A stretch of 25,613 bases of DNA from Lachnospiraceae bacterium UBA1748 (GTDB lineage: Bacteria; Bacillota; Clostridia; Lachnospirales; Lachnospiraceae): assembly GCA_002314855.1 (NCBI GenBank), contig DCHQ01000012.1, positions 1 through 25,613 of the forward strand, read 5' to 3'. The notes beneath the pieces are model-generated. The model had not been told where the DNA came from. It searched no databases and saw nothing but the letters and a program-made list of their open reading frames with translations. Position 1 is the first letter of the stretch. Each line of letters starts with the position of its first letter. Shown here piece by piece: positions 8,324 to 16,841 of the stretch. The position numbers and the translations under genes are program-made.

Positions 8324-9625
8324 ATGGATAAAAAAGTATTAGGAGTTGTTCGAGATATATGTATTATCACAGCCAATTACCTTGGAATAATGCTGGGGTT
8401 GTGGCTTAGTGTAATCATTATGGAGAACACTATTATAGAGAAAAATTATATAAGTGAGAGAAGCACGCCAATAGCTGCTATGTGCCTTATTTTTCTTATG
8501 ATAGCTCATTATATCTACAGGAGTACTATTAATAAGGCTGTAGTGCAAATCATAGTTCATATTGTTACTGGATTACTATATATAAAGTTTATGCCAAGTG
8601 GCGATGCAGACCTTGCAAGTATAGCTATTGCTGTTATTGCTCTTACACTTGTTTCAATCAATAAACGAGTGAGAAATATTAAGGAAAGCATTGCTCATCC
8701 AGCTTTTATGGGCGCAGTATTCATTGCCGAATATATAGCAGCAGTTAGGCAGCCTATTGATATTAGTAATATGGTACTAATCGGTATGGTTTTATACCTG
8801 CTTCTTTTCTTTATTCAGTTTTATATTAATGAATATTTCTGGTTTCTTGCCACAAGAACAGCTGTTAATGGCGAGATTCCGGAGAAGGAAATATTACGCG
8901 CTGGCAAAATATATACAGGAAGCTTTATAGGTGTTACGGCAGCAGCACTTTTCCTTTTTATTGATAATAAAAATGTGGATTTAATAGGTTCTTGGATTAT
9001 CGATAAGATACTTGGCGGTATCAGATTTATCGTAGGTAGTATTTCACGTCTCTTTCCACATAATGATGCGGATGTACCTCTTAACAATCCATATGAACTT
9101 CAGGATATTATTCCAGATGAATTAGTAGGGGAAGCTAATCCTAGTATCGTTAGCGAGATACTGTTTCGTATTATAACAACAGCTATTCTGCTACTGCTTA
9201 TAGTTCTTCTGGTGAGAGCCATATATAAAGCGGCCAAAGTTATTATAGATGGACTAAATAGGCGAAGAAGCGTGAGTGAAGATAAAGAAGAATTCATTCA
9301 TAAGGATAAGTCCGAAAAAATAGTTATAGAAAAAACTGTTAGCGTTAAAGATAAAGAAGGCTTTATATTTCTTACGCCAGCCCAGAAGATACGTAAAATG
9401 TATCGTCAGAAGGTGTCAGTTGTTGGTAAGAACAGCTTTGACAAAGAGAGCAAGATATATGAAGATCCATCTAAAACAATACGTGAGCTTGAGACAATAT
9501 TTGGAAGTGAAAATCTTGATATAATAAAAGAGCTAACAATGCTTTACGAAGCAGCAAGATATAAAGAAAATTCATGCAGCTCTAGTGATGTCAAAAGAGT
9601 TAAGGAAATATGCAGGATACTGTGA
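8324..9625 (+). CDS. Membrane protein with DUF4129-like C-terminal tail
   Basis: This 433-residue protein has several hydrophobic helices in its N-terminal half (for example about 12-32, 48-64 and further segments to about 210) and another near 280-300. A charged cytoplasmic region follows. The last roughly 90 residues (TPAQKIRKMYRQ, then SKTIRELETIF and ELTMLYEAARYKE) resemble the DUF4129 tail found on the membrane transglutaminase-like proteins of MoxR-DUF58 operons. No transglutaminase core (Cys-His-Asp) is seen, so it would be the scaffold-type member of the module. The family call rests on the tail and on context and is moderate. It begins 3 nt after DUF58. Confidence 0.65.
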   Translation: MDKKVLGVVRDICIITANYLGIMLGLWLSVIIMENTIIEKNYISERSTPIAAMCLIFLMIAHYIYRSTINKAVVQIIVHIVTGLLYIKFMPSGDADLASIAIAVIALTLVSINKRVRNIKESIAHPAFMGAVFIAEYIAAVRQPIDISNMVLIGMVLYLLLFFIQFYINEYFWFLATRTAVNGEIPEKEILRAGKIYTGSFIGVTAAALFLFIDNKNVDLIGSWIIDKILGGIRFIVGSISRLFPHNDADVPLNNPYELQDIIPDELVGEANPSIVSEILFRIITTAILLLLIVLLVRAIYKAAKVIIDGLNRRRSVSEDKEEFIHKDKSEKIVIEKTVSVKDKEGFIFLTPAQKIRKMYRQKVSVVGKNSFDKESKIYEDPSKTIRELETIFGSENLDIIKELTMLYEAARYKENSCSSSDVKRVKEICRIL

Positions 9626-9627
9626 TT

Positions 9628-10680
9628 ATGAAGAAAGATATCAGGCCACAATTTCATTTTACTCCTAAGAAGGGATGGATTAATGATCCCAATGGATTAT
9701 GCTATGTGGGTGGAATATACCACATGTTTTATCAGCATTATCCTGATGATACCAAGTGGGGACCTATGCACTGGGGACATGCCACTAGCCGTGACCTTCT
9801 CTCGTGGGAGCACCAGGAGATAGCCCTGTATCCAACAGAGGATGAGTACTGTTTTTCAGGCTCTGCAATAATCGATGATGAAGGAGTTATGAGACTTTTT
9901 TATACCTCTCATAATCCTAAAACAGGCGAGCAGACTCAGTCCATGGCTTATTCCAGTGATTATATTCATTTTGAAAAGTACGATGGCAATCCAATCATTG
10001 ATAACAGCAAGGATTTGGACAACTTTAAAAAAGATTTTCGAGATCCGAAGGTTATTAAAAACAAAGTCAAAGGTGGATATACCATGGTTTTGGCAGCAGG
10101 TGAGAATATAGAATTCTATAGCTCATCGGATTTCATTAACTGGACCTATTCAGGAAGCTTTGCGCCAGGGAAGCTTGGTTTTGGAGGGATATGCGAGTGT
10201 CCAGATTTAATCTCATTTCCCGAAAAGGATGTACTTACTATGAGCATAATAGTTAATCCGGGCCAAGAGGACGAGTATCATGTTATGCAGTATTTTGTTG
10301 GTCACTTTGATGGCGAGACATTTGTAAACGAGCAGCCATTTCAGCCAGATCAGCTTCTTGATTTTGGTGATGATAATTACGCCATGGTATCATTTTCAGG
10401 AACTGATGAAGTGATACTTATGGGCTGGGGAGAGAACTGGGCAAGCGCAAGAGCTAATACGAATACAGAATATTTCGGTAAAATGACACTAGCTAGAAAG
10501 GCCAGTCTCCTAAAAGTAGGAAATAGATATCTTATATCACAAAAGCCTATTGTTTCTGATGAAAAGGTAGTAAGATTAGAAGCAGAAGGAAAAGTGCTTA
10601 TTACGGTGGAAGACGAAGGGTACGTGGAAATTTTTGCAGAAAATGGAACCAAGTCTTTATCATGGATGAGTAGAAAATAA
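9628..10680 (+). CDS. Glycoside hydrolase family 32 (beta-fructosidase type), short form
   Basis: This enzyme of about 350 residues belongs to the sucrose/fructan-hydrolysing GH32 family. All three catalytic motifs of the five-bladed propeller are present: WINDPNG (nucleophile Asp20), FRDP (Asp139) and ECP (acid/base Glu190). There is no signal peptide, so it would act inside the cell on sucrose, sucrose phosphate or short fructo-oligosaccharides. It is short for the family (usually about 450-500): after the propeller ends near residue 308, only about 40 residues remain, finishing in VEIFAENG, which looks like the last strand of the usual beta-sandwich. The start at 9628 fits the family; an ATG at 9610 in the same frame overlaps the upstream gene and is the alternative. 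Confidence 0.85.
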   Translation: MKKDIRPQFHFTPKKGWINDPNGLCYVGGIYHMFYQHYPDDTKWGPMHWGHATSRDLLSWEHQEIALYPTEDEYCFSGSAIIDDEGVMRLFYTSHNPKTGEQTQSMAYSSDYIHFEKYDGNPIIDNSKDLDNFKKDFRDPKVIKNKVKGGYTMVLAAGENIEFYSSSDFINWTYSGSFAPGKLGFGGICECPDLISFPEKDVLTMSIIVNPGQEDEYHVMQYFVGHFDGETFVNEQPFQPDQLLDFGDDNYAMVSFSGTDEVILMGWGENWASARANTNTEYFGKMTLARKASLLKVGNRYLISQKPIVSDEKVVRLEAEGKVLITVEDEGYVEIFAENGTKSLSWMSRK

Positions 10681-10703
10681 TATATTAATAAATGGAGGGT
10701 TTT

Positions 10704-11219
10704 ATGAAGGTACTTGTTGTTGTTGATATGCAAAAGGATTTTATTGATGGAGCACTTGGAACCAAGGAAGCTGTAGCAATTGTTCCTGGTGTTAGGGCTA
10801 AGATAGAGAGCTTTGATGGTACAGTTTTATTTACAAGAGATACACATCAGGCTAATTATATGGAAACTCAGGAGGGTAAGAATCTTCCAGTAATACACTG
10901 CGTAGAAGGAACTCCAGGCTGGGAAATCGCAGCTGAGCTTCAGGACCTTGTTAAGAATGAGCCTATTAATAAGCCAACCTTTGGTAGCGAGGCTCTTGGT
11001 CAGCTTCTTAAAGAAATGAATGCCAAGGAGGCCATTGAGTCCATTGAACTTATTGGACTCTGTACAGATATATGTGTTATATCCAATGCCATGGTTATTA
11101 AGGCATCTCTTCCAGAGGTACCTATTATTGTGGACAGCAGCTGCTGCGCAGGTGTAACTCCAGAAAGCCACGACAGAGCACTTGAAGCCATGAAGGTATG
11201 TCAGGTTAAGGTTATCTAA
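10704..11219 (+). CDS. Isochorismatase/nicotinamidase-family cysteine hydrolase
   Basis: This 171-residue protein of the isochorismatase superfamily has the Asp-Lys-Cys triad visible as Asp8 (VVDMQKDF), Lys90 (NKPTFGS) and Cys124 (GLCTDICV). Asp46, His48 and His65 (TRDTH and VIHC) are placed like the metal-binding residues of nicotinamidases, so nicotinamide deamination in NAD salvage is the leading guess; other amide substrates are possible. I chose the ATG at 10704 because GGAGGG at 10694-10699 sits 4 nt upstream; an in-frame ATG at 10692 has no ribosome site. It is the last gene of the operon before the terminator at 11250. Confidence 0.85.
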   Translation: MKVLVVVDMQKDFIDGALGTKEAVAIVPGVRAKIESFDGTVLFTRDTHQANYMETQEGKNLPVIHCVEGTPGWEIAAELQDLVKNEPINKPTFGSEALGQLLKEMNAKEAIESIELIGLCTDICVISNAMVIKASLPEVPIIVDSSCCAGVTPESHDRALEAMKVCQVKVI

Positions 11220-11249
11220 ATCCAGATATTTATAAATTAGAGCAATAAA

Positions 11250-11290
11250 AAAGCCATGTGACCAGTTTTGGTTACATGGCTTTGATTTTT
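11250..11290. terminator. Bidirectional intrinsic terminator
   Basis: A 14-bp stem with one G-T pair joins 11250-11263 to 11270-11283 around a 6-nt loop. A T-rich tail follows on the right and an A run precedes it on the left, so it can stop the plus-strand operon and the minus-strand FNT gene. Confidence 0.88.
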
Positions 11291-11305
11291 TATTAATCTA
11301 AGATT

Positions 11306-11959
11306 TTAAGCTGCTTTATTAGGATTAAGCTTTCTTGCAAGTGGGATAAGAACTCCACCAAGTACGTTACCAAATGTAATGATGATAATACGCACAAGAG
11401 CTTCCACGTTCCATGCTCTAGCTATTGAGAAGTAGAACATATCAGCAATACAGTGCTCGAATCCGCAGAAGATGAATGCTGCTACACACATGAAAAGGAT
11501 TACAGCGTTCTTAGTTGACTTATAACCATCAACAGCAACAAACATAAGGAAACCACAGAAGATTCCAAGTATAAATAAACTGCTGTACGAATCGTTCATC
11601 TTAGTTTCACACATTGCCTTAGCTACGTCAAAGCTTCCAGCAACTCTTGTGTGAAGAACACATTCTGCCATAAGGTATGTACCTATAAAATTACCAATCC
11701 ATATAATTACAAGATCAAGGATATAAGCAGGCTTTTCATTAACTACATATCCCATCTTACCTGTAAAAAGGTTAAGACCATGAAAACATATTGTACAAAG
11801 ACCAGCCGTGAACATAAAAGTTCCGAGCAAGTTGTTATCAGGCTTAAGTGTCAGGAATGTACATCCTCCTACACCAATTGCAAGACCAGCTACAATAGCA
11901 AGTACTAAAGTATTGATAATGCTTTTTGCGTTAATGCTTTTTTTCTGATTATCAGCCAC
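11306..11959 (-). CDS. Formate/nitrite transporter (FNT) family channel, short form
   Basis: This 217-residue membrane protein has about six hydrophobic segments. LFTGKM (64-69) matches the second-helix break of FNT channels, and CGFEHCIADMF (165-175) contains His169 at the position of the central pore histidine of FocA (GFEHSVANMF in FocA). The late GN pair (199-200) also fits. FNT proteins move formate, nitrite or hydrosulfide; formate export would suit a mixed-acid fermenter, but the substrate is inferred. The protein is shorter than usual (about 260-285), with short loops. Start is GTG with AGAGGAT upstream. It is a single-gene unit. Confidence 0.8.
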   Translation of the reverse strand: MADNQKKSINAKSIINTLVLAIVAGLAIGVGGCTFLTLKPDNNLLGTFMFTAGLCTICFHGLNLFTGKMGYVVNEKPAYILDLVIIWIGNFIGTYLMAECVLHTRVAGSFDVAKAMCETKMNDSYSSLFILGIFCGFLMFVAVDGYKSTKNAVILFMCVAAFIFCGFEHCIADMFYFSIARAWNVEALVRIIIITFGNVLGGVLIPLARKLNPNKAA

Positions 11960-12035
11960 TAGCGTATCCTCTTTTCTATTTTATTTTATATTTTCAAAAC
12001 ACACAAAATCTTTATATTAAAAGACTCCAATAGTC

Positions 12036-12064
12036 ACTATATATAATTTTTCCTTAAAATACAA
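12036..12064 (-). promoter_or_regulatory. Possible promoter of the FNT gene
   Basis: On the minus strand TTGTAT and TATAGT are spaced by 17 nt, about 80 nt upstream of the GTG start. The -10 box is good but the -35 matches only half the consensus, so this is a weak call. Confidence 0.3.
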
Positions 12065-12114
12065 GTGATTACGGGGGAGTACATTAAATATAAAATCAAT
12101 CTGGTCTTATAAAA

Positions 12115-12141
12115 TTATACAAAACTGGATATTATTATAAT
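12115..12141 (+). promoter_or_regulatory. Possible promoter of the ECF S-component gene
   Basis: A perfect TATAAT occurs at 12136-12141, preceded by TTATAC at 12115-12120 with a short 15-nt spacer. The 233-nt divergent gap holds no ORF and no riboswitch core that I recognise, so this is the best candidate start site. Confidence 0.35.
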
Positions 12142-12192
12142 GTCAGCAAAGAATTAGTATATAGCAATAGAAGGACGAAAGGAGTTTATATT

Positions 12193-12702
12193 ATGAAAGA
12201 CAATAAAATTATGAAGCTAGTAGTTGGTGCTATGTTAGCAGCGCTTGTATATGTGTCCACATCTATTATAAAGATTCCTTCACCAACAGGTGGATATACT
12301 AATCTTGGTGATTGTTTTGTACTTATATCAGGATGGATTCTTGGACCATGGTGGGGAGGACTTGCATCAGGTATTGGCTCAGCACTTACTGATTTACTTT
12401 CTGGATATACACACTATGTACCAGGAACATTTATCATAAAAGGACTCGATGCATTAGTAGCAGCCATTGTTTTCAAGCAGATGAAGAAGGGTATTCCAGC
12501 CATGGTTGTTAGTGGTATAATAGGTGAGATAATTATGGTACTTGGCTATTTTGGATATGCTTCACTTATTCTTGGAAAAGGCCTTGCAGCTGCAGCTAGT
12601 ATTCCAGGTAATATTATTCAGGGAGTTATAGGTATTGTAGCCGGAACCATCATTATGAAGCTTATTCAGAAATCAGGAGCAAGATTTCTTTTTAATGATT
12701 AA
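12193..12702 (+). CDS. ECF transporter S component (substrate-binding membrane subunit)
   Basis: This 169-residue, strongly hydrophobic protein has about five or six membrane helices. The N-terminal VVGAMLAALVYVST, the loop PTGGYTNLGDCFVLISG and the WGGLASGIGSALTDLLSG helix are typical of ECF S components, which bind a vitamin or other micronutrient and use shared EcfA/EcfT energising subunits encoded elsewhere. No energising genes are next to it, so it is of the group II type. A ribosome site (AAGGAG) precedes the ATG. The substrate cannot be deduced; the gene lies 31 nt upstream of a UPF0340 gene with which it probably forms an operon. Confidence 0.8.
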   Translation: MKDNKIMKLVVGAMLAALVYVSTSIIKIPSPTGGYTNLGDCFVLISGWILGPWWGGLASGIGSALTDLLSGYTHYVPGTFIIKGLDALVAAIVFKQMKKGIPAMVVSGIIGEIIMVLGYFGYASLILGKGLAAAASIPGNIIQGVIGIVAGTIIMKLIQKSGARFLFND

Positions 12703-12733
12703 AATTTAATGATTAATAATAGGAGGCTTACAA

Positions 12734-13336
12734 ATGGCGGGAGCAACTTATGAAATAGATGACAGAGATTTACTGGATGTAATAAAAGCGGATGCTAAAG
12801 CGGCAGCAGCCCAGTTAATAGAGGCAGCTCATCTTAAAAAGGGTCAGATAGTGGTAATAGGTTGTTCTACCAGTGAGGTTGTAGGAAAGAGTATAGGCAA
12901 GTACTCAACACCTGAGGTTGGTAATGCTATTTATGAAGGACTCAACAGTGAGTTTGAACCTAAGGGTATATATATAGCAGCGCAGTGCTGTGAGCATCTT
13001 AATCGTGCAATTATTGTGGATTATGAAGCCGTTCCAGGAGCAGAAATAGTTAATGTAAGACCTCAGCCTAAGGCAGGTGGTTCATTTGCAACTGCTGTTT
13101 ATGAGGCACTCCAGCATCCAGTAGCCCTTGAAGAGATTAAGGCTGATGCAGGACTTGATATAGGTGGTACTCTTATCGGTATGCATCTTAAGAAGGTTGC
13201 AGTACCAGTAAGACTTGAGCAGAATCATGTTGGAAGTGCAATGCTTCTTGCAGCAAGAGTTAGACCTAAGTTTATTGGAGGAGAGAGAGCGTATTACGAT
13301 GATGACCTTAAGGAAGGTTATCCAGATTTTATCTAG
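12734..13336 (+). CDS. UPF0340 / TIGR01440 family protein (YwlG-like)
   Basis: This 200-residue soluble protein matches the UPF0340 family in length and in its conserved stretches: VVIGCSTSEVVGKSIGKYS, the CCEHLNRA segment, VRPQPKAGGSFA and GMHLKKVAVP. The family is widespread in Firmicutes (B. subtilis YwlG) and has no established function; conserved Cys, His and Glu residues suggest an enzyme or a metal or cofactor binder. The ATG follows GGAGG closely. It lies downstream of the ECF S component and is closed by a terminator, so the two are likely co-transcribed, hinting at a link with the imported micronutrient. Confidence 0.88.
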   Translation: MAGATYEIDDRDLLDVIKADAKAAAAQLIEAAHLKKGQIVVIGCSTSEVVGKSIGKYSTPEVGNAIYEGLNSEFEPKGIYIAAQCCEHLNRAIIVDYEAVPGAEIVNVRPQPKAGGSFATAVYEALQHPVALEEIKADAGLDIGGTLIGMHLKKVAVPVRLEQNHVGSAMLLAARVRPKFIGGERAYYDDDLKEGYPDFI

Positions 13337-13413
13337 ATTAAAATGAGTATTTGAGATAAAAAATTGATAAGAATTTTAGTCTGAATTGATTATAATTGAA
13401 TTATATTATTATT

Positions 13414-13455
13414 AAAATCATCATATGTCTTTAATAAGATGTATGATGATTTTTT
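13414..13455 (+). terminator. Intrinsic terminator after UPF0340 gene
   Basis: AAAATCATCATA at 13414-13425 pairs perfectly with 13442-13453, and the stem continues inward through two G-T pairs to a 6-nt loop. A run of T closes the site. Confidence 0.85.
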
Positions 13456-13487
13456 ATAGTGAAGTATTTTAATATTTGGAGGTTACA

Positions 13488-14498
13488 ATGAAAGCATTAC
13501 TAATAGGTGGCACTGGTACAATCAGTATGGCCATAACAAGATTATTAGCAAAAACAGATTGGGAAGTTTATTTACTTAATAGAGGTAACAGATCGGCGGA
13601 GCTTCCAGAAGGTATCAAAACAATTACAGCGGATATTAATGATGAGGAAGCAGTGCTTAAGGCCATTGATGGTATGCAGTTTGACAGTATTTGTGAGTTT
13701 ATAGGATTCACAGTACCTCAGATTGAACGTGACATACGTTTATTCTCAGGAAGAACCAAGCAGTATATATACATAAGTTCTGCATCAGCTTATCATAAGC
13801 CAGTTAAGGATTATAGAATAACAGAGGGAACAGCTCTTGCTAATCCATATTGGGAATACTCAAGAAATAAGATAGCCTGCGAGGATAGACTTATGAAAGA
13901 GTACAGAGAAAAGGGCTTTCCTGTAACAATTGTAAGACCTAGCCATACCTATGATGATCGTTCAGTTCCTCTTGGTGTACATGGTGATAAGGGTAGTTTC
14001 CAGGTGCTTAAGCGTATGATGGAGGGCAAACCTGTTATTATTCATGGTGATGGAACTTCTCTTTGGACTATGACTCACAATACAGATTTTGCCAAAGGAT
14101 ATGTGGGATTAATGGGCAATCCTCATGCAATAGGTGAGGCTTTCCAGATAACTAATGATGAGTCACTCACATGGAATCAGATATATCAGGCAATAGCTGA
14201 TGCACTTGGTGTTAGCTGGACGCCATATTATGTTGCATCCGATTTTCTAAGGTCAGTATCTAACTATGATTTTGAAGGAAGTCTTATAGGTGACAAGGCT
14301 AATTCTGTTATTTTCGATAATACAAAACTTAAGAATGCAGTACCTTCTTTTAACTGTACTGTACGTTTTGAGCAGGGTATTAAAGATACAATTTCTAATG
14401 TACTTTCAAAGCCAGAGCTTCAGGTCGAGGACCCAGAATTCGACGCATGGTGCGACAAGGTTATTAGTGTATTAGAGGCTGCTAAAAAAGAATTTTGA
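13488..14498 (+). CDS. Extended SDR: NAD-dependent epimerase/dehydratase family
   Basis: This 336-residue nucleotide-sugar-epimerase-like protein has a Rossmann dinucleotide site at the N-terminus (GGTGTIS, residues 7-13), an active-site serine region (YISSASAY, 95-102) and the catalytic YxxxK as YSRNK (124-128). The C-terminal half is the substrate domain. The family acts on nucleotide sugars or other sugar-like substrates with NAD(P); this member may also be of the less specific isoflavone-reductase-like or atypical type, so no product is named. I chose ATG 13488 because GGAGG at 13478-13482 lies 5 nt upstream. It sits as its own unit between two terminators. Confidence 0.85.
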   Translation: MKALLIGGTGTISMAITRLLAKTDWEVYLLNRGNRSAELPEGIKTITADINDEEAVLKAIDGMQFDSICEFIGFTVPQIERDIRLFSGRTKQYIYISSASAYHKPVKDYRITEGTALANPYWEYSRNKIACEDRLMKEYREKGFPVTIVRPSHTYDDRSVPLGVHGDKGSFQVLKRMMEGKPVIIHGDGTSLWTMTHNTDFAKGYVGLMGNPHAIGEAFQITNDESLTWNQIYQAIADALGVSWTPYYVASDFLRSVSNYDFEGSLIGDKANSVIFDNTKLKNAVPSFNCTVRFEQGIKDTISNVLSKPELQVEDPEFDAWCDKVISVLEAAKKEF

Positions 14499-14528
14499 TA
14501 TTTAATCTGCTTATTAAATGTTTACCAG

Positions 14529-14562
14529 GGACGATTCTGAAATAACAAGAATCGTCCTTTTT
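14529..14562 (+). terminator. Intrinsic terminator between SDR and GH3 genes
   Basis: GGACGATTCT at 14529-14538 pairs perfectly with AGAATCGTCC at 14548-14557 around a 9-nt loop, followed by five T. Confidence 0.88.
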
Positions 14563-14613
14563 AGTTTAATAGGATATGTTATAATAAAAGGGAATATTTT
14601 TTTGGAGGTTACT

Positions 14614-16821
14614 ATGACAGAGGAGAAGTTAAAAGAGTTACTATCCAGTATGACTGTAGAAGAGAAGATAGGCCAGCTTGTACAGCTTACAGGTGATTTT
14701 TTTATAGATGAAGGAATAGCCACTGGTCCAATGGAGTGGCTTAGTATTAATGAAGATCAGGTAAAGTGTACTGGTTCCATATTATCGACTGTTGGTGCCA
14801 AGAAATTAAAGGATCTTCAGGATAGATATATGGCGATTAATCCCCATCATATACCACTTATTTTTATGGCCGATGTTATTAATGGCTATCGTACTGTATT
14901 TCCAATACCACTCGGACAGGGATGTACATTTAATCCAGAGCTTGTTGAAGAAATGGCTTCGGTTGCAGCCAAGGAATCAGCCAGAGCAGGTATTCATGTC
15001 ACATTTTCACCAATGGTTGATCTTGTACGTGATGCAAGATGGGGTCGTGTTATGGAGTCAACAGGTGAAGATGTGTATCTTAATGCCAGAATGTCTAGCG
15101 CGGCAGTTAAGGGATACCAGGGTAGCAGCATAGGTGATAAAGATAAGATATCAGCATGTATCAAGCATTTTGCAGCATATGGTGCTCCAGTAGCAGGAAG
15201 AGATTACAATCAGGTTGAGCTTTCAGAAAGAACACTTAAGGAAGAGTATCTTCCAGCTTATAAAGCAGGTGTTGATGCTGGAGCAAGAATGGTTATGACA
15301 AGCTTTAATACATTAGGAAAGCTTCCATGTACAGCCAACGAAGATCTTATGAAGAAAACACTTCGTGAGGAGTGGGGCTTCGATGGTGTACTTATATCTG
15401 ACTGGGCAGCCATTAAGGAGCTTGTTTTCCATTCAGTGGCTGAAAATGACGAAGAAGCTGCATACCTTGGAATTAAAGCAGGTGTTGATATTGATATGGT
15501 TACAAACGTATATATCAACAACCTCAAGAAATTAATAGACGAAGGACGAGTTCCTATGCAGTGGCTTGATGATTGTGCATATAGAGTACTTGCATACAAG
15601 AATGAGCTTGGACTTTTCGAAAATCCTTATAAGGATGCTGATGAAGATTATGATGGCAAAGTGGATAGTGAGCATATGGCATTTGCAAGAAAGGCAGCAC
15701 CAGAAAGCTTTGTACTTCTTAAAAATGAAGGAATGCTTCCTATTCCTACTAAGGCCACTAATGATTGTGGTAGCGTAGCTTTTATAGGACCATATATGAA
15801 TGAAACAAATATATGTGGTTCATGGACAATCTTTAATAATAATGATGATAACATTACGCTCGAGCAGGCTCTTAAGGAGCGTAATCCAGAAATATCATAT
15901 GTAATAGAACCAGGCTGCAAAACACTTGCTGCAGGTCAGCATTTTGTGGGCTTCCAGAGTAAGTTTGATAATCCACTTACAGAAGCTGAGCAGGAAAGCA
16001 TGATGGAAAAGGCTGTTAAAGCAGCCAGCGAAGCAGACCGTGTTGTTATGGCAATTGGTGAGTTTAATCAGATGACCGGCGAAGGTGCATCAAGAACAGA
16101 GATAACTATTCCAGAGCATCAGCTTGAGTTATTTAGAAGAGTAGCTATGGTTAATGATAATATTATTGTTGTTAACTTTAGTGGTAGACCTCTTGATATT
16201 AGAGAGATTAATAAAAAGGCCAAGGCAATACTTCAGGTATGGTATCCTGGAACAGTTGCAGGATACGCAGTTATGGATGTTCTTTTTGGTGATGCAGCTC
16301 CTAGTGGACGTTTATCAATGAGCTTCCCATATAATGTTGGTCAGGTGCCAGTATATTACAGCGAGCTTCATACAGGTCGCTACGCCGAAGACCCAGAGAA
16401 TAGATTCACATCCAAGTATATGGATGCGCCTAATGATCCATTATTTGTATTTGGATATGGTCTTGATTATACAGATTATGAGTATTCGAACCTTCGTATT
16501 AGCAGTAATACAATAAGTGAGAATAGTCCAATTAAAGTAAGCGTTGATGTCAAGAATGTGGGATGGCGTGATGGTAAAGAGGTAGTTCAGCTTTATATTC
16601 AGGATATGGTGGGTAGTGTAGCAAGACCACTTAGACAGCTTAAGGCATTTGATAAAGTGGATATAAAGGCTGGTGAAACCAAAACAATAGATTTTACTAT
16701 AACAACTGATATGCTTAAGTTCTACGATGTAAACATGAATTATGTGGCAGAACCAGGTGAGTTCAAGGTATATGTTGGACGTGACTCAAAGGCCTCACTT
16801 TGTGAATCATTTCGATTATAA
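14614..16821 (+). CDS. Glycoside hydrolase family 3 (beta-glucosidase/xylosidase type)
   Basis: This 735-residue GH3 enzyme releases terminal beta-linked sugars from oligosaccharides. Domains in order are the N-terminal barrel with KHF (184-186), GRDYN (195-199) and the nucleophile Asp263 in GVLISDW; the GH3 C-terminal alpha/beta domain with GEGASRTEITIP; and a fibronectin-III-like tail (VDVKNVGWRDGKEVVQLY). No signal peptide is present, so it would work on imported oligosaccharides in the cytoplasm. The frame is open upstream into the terminator, but GGAGGT at 14604-14609 fixes the ATG at 14614. All Gln codons I counted are CAG, unlike several genes further right. CorA follows after 20 nt. 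Confidence 0.93.
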   Translation: MTEEKLKELLSSMTVEEKIGQLVQLTGDFFIDEGIATGPMEWLSINEDQVKCTGSILSTVGAKKLKDLQDRYMAINPHHIPLIFMADVINGYRTVFPIPLGQGCTFNPELVEEMASVAAKESARAGIHVTFSPMVDLVRDARWGRVMESTGEDVYLNARMSSAAVKGYQGSSIGDKDKISACIKHFAAYGAPVAGRDYNQVELSERTLKEEYLPAYKAGVDAGARMVMTSFNTLGKLPCTANEDLMKKTLREEWGFDGVLISDWAAIKELVFHSVAENDEEAAYLGIKAGVDIDMVTNVYINNLKKLIDEGRVPMQWLDDCAYRVLAYKNELGLFENPYKDADEDYDGKVDSEHMAFARKAAPESFVLLKNEGMLPIPTKATNDCGSVAFIGPYMNETNICGSWTIFNNNDDNITLEQALKERNPEISYVIEPGCKTLAAGQHFVGFQSKFDNPLTEAEQESMMEKAVKAASEADRVVMAIGEFNQMTGEGASRTEITIPEHQLELFRRVAMVNDNIIVVNFSGRPLDIREINKKAKAILQVWYPGTVAGYAVMDVLFGDAAPSGRLSMSFPYNVGQVPVYYSELHTGRYAEDPENRFTSKYMDAPNDPLFVFGYGLDYTDYEYSNLRISSNTISENSPIKVSVDVKNVGWRDGKEVVQLYIQDMVGSVARPLRQLKAFDKVDIKAGETKTIDFTITTDMLKFYDVNMNYVAEPGEFKVYVGRDSKASLCESFRL

Positions 16822-16841
16822 AAACAACAAAGGAAGATAGT

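Noticed and set aside
10377..10733. Minus-strand open frame of 118 codons over the GH32 3' end
   Set aside because: Serine/isoleucine-rich antisense shadow of a clear GH32 coding region, without start signals.
11960..12192. Riboswitch in the divergent gap before the ECF S-component gene
   Set aside because: S components are often riboswitch-controlled, but I find no TPP, FMN, cobalamin or preQ1 core; the ACGGGGGAGTAC segment is G-rich yet lacks partner helices. A covariance search would settle it.
14518..14613. N-terminal extension of the GH3 enzyme
   Set aside because: It would read through the terminator hairpin at 14529-14562 and lacks a ribosome site; GGAGGT supports ATG 14614.
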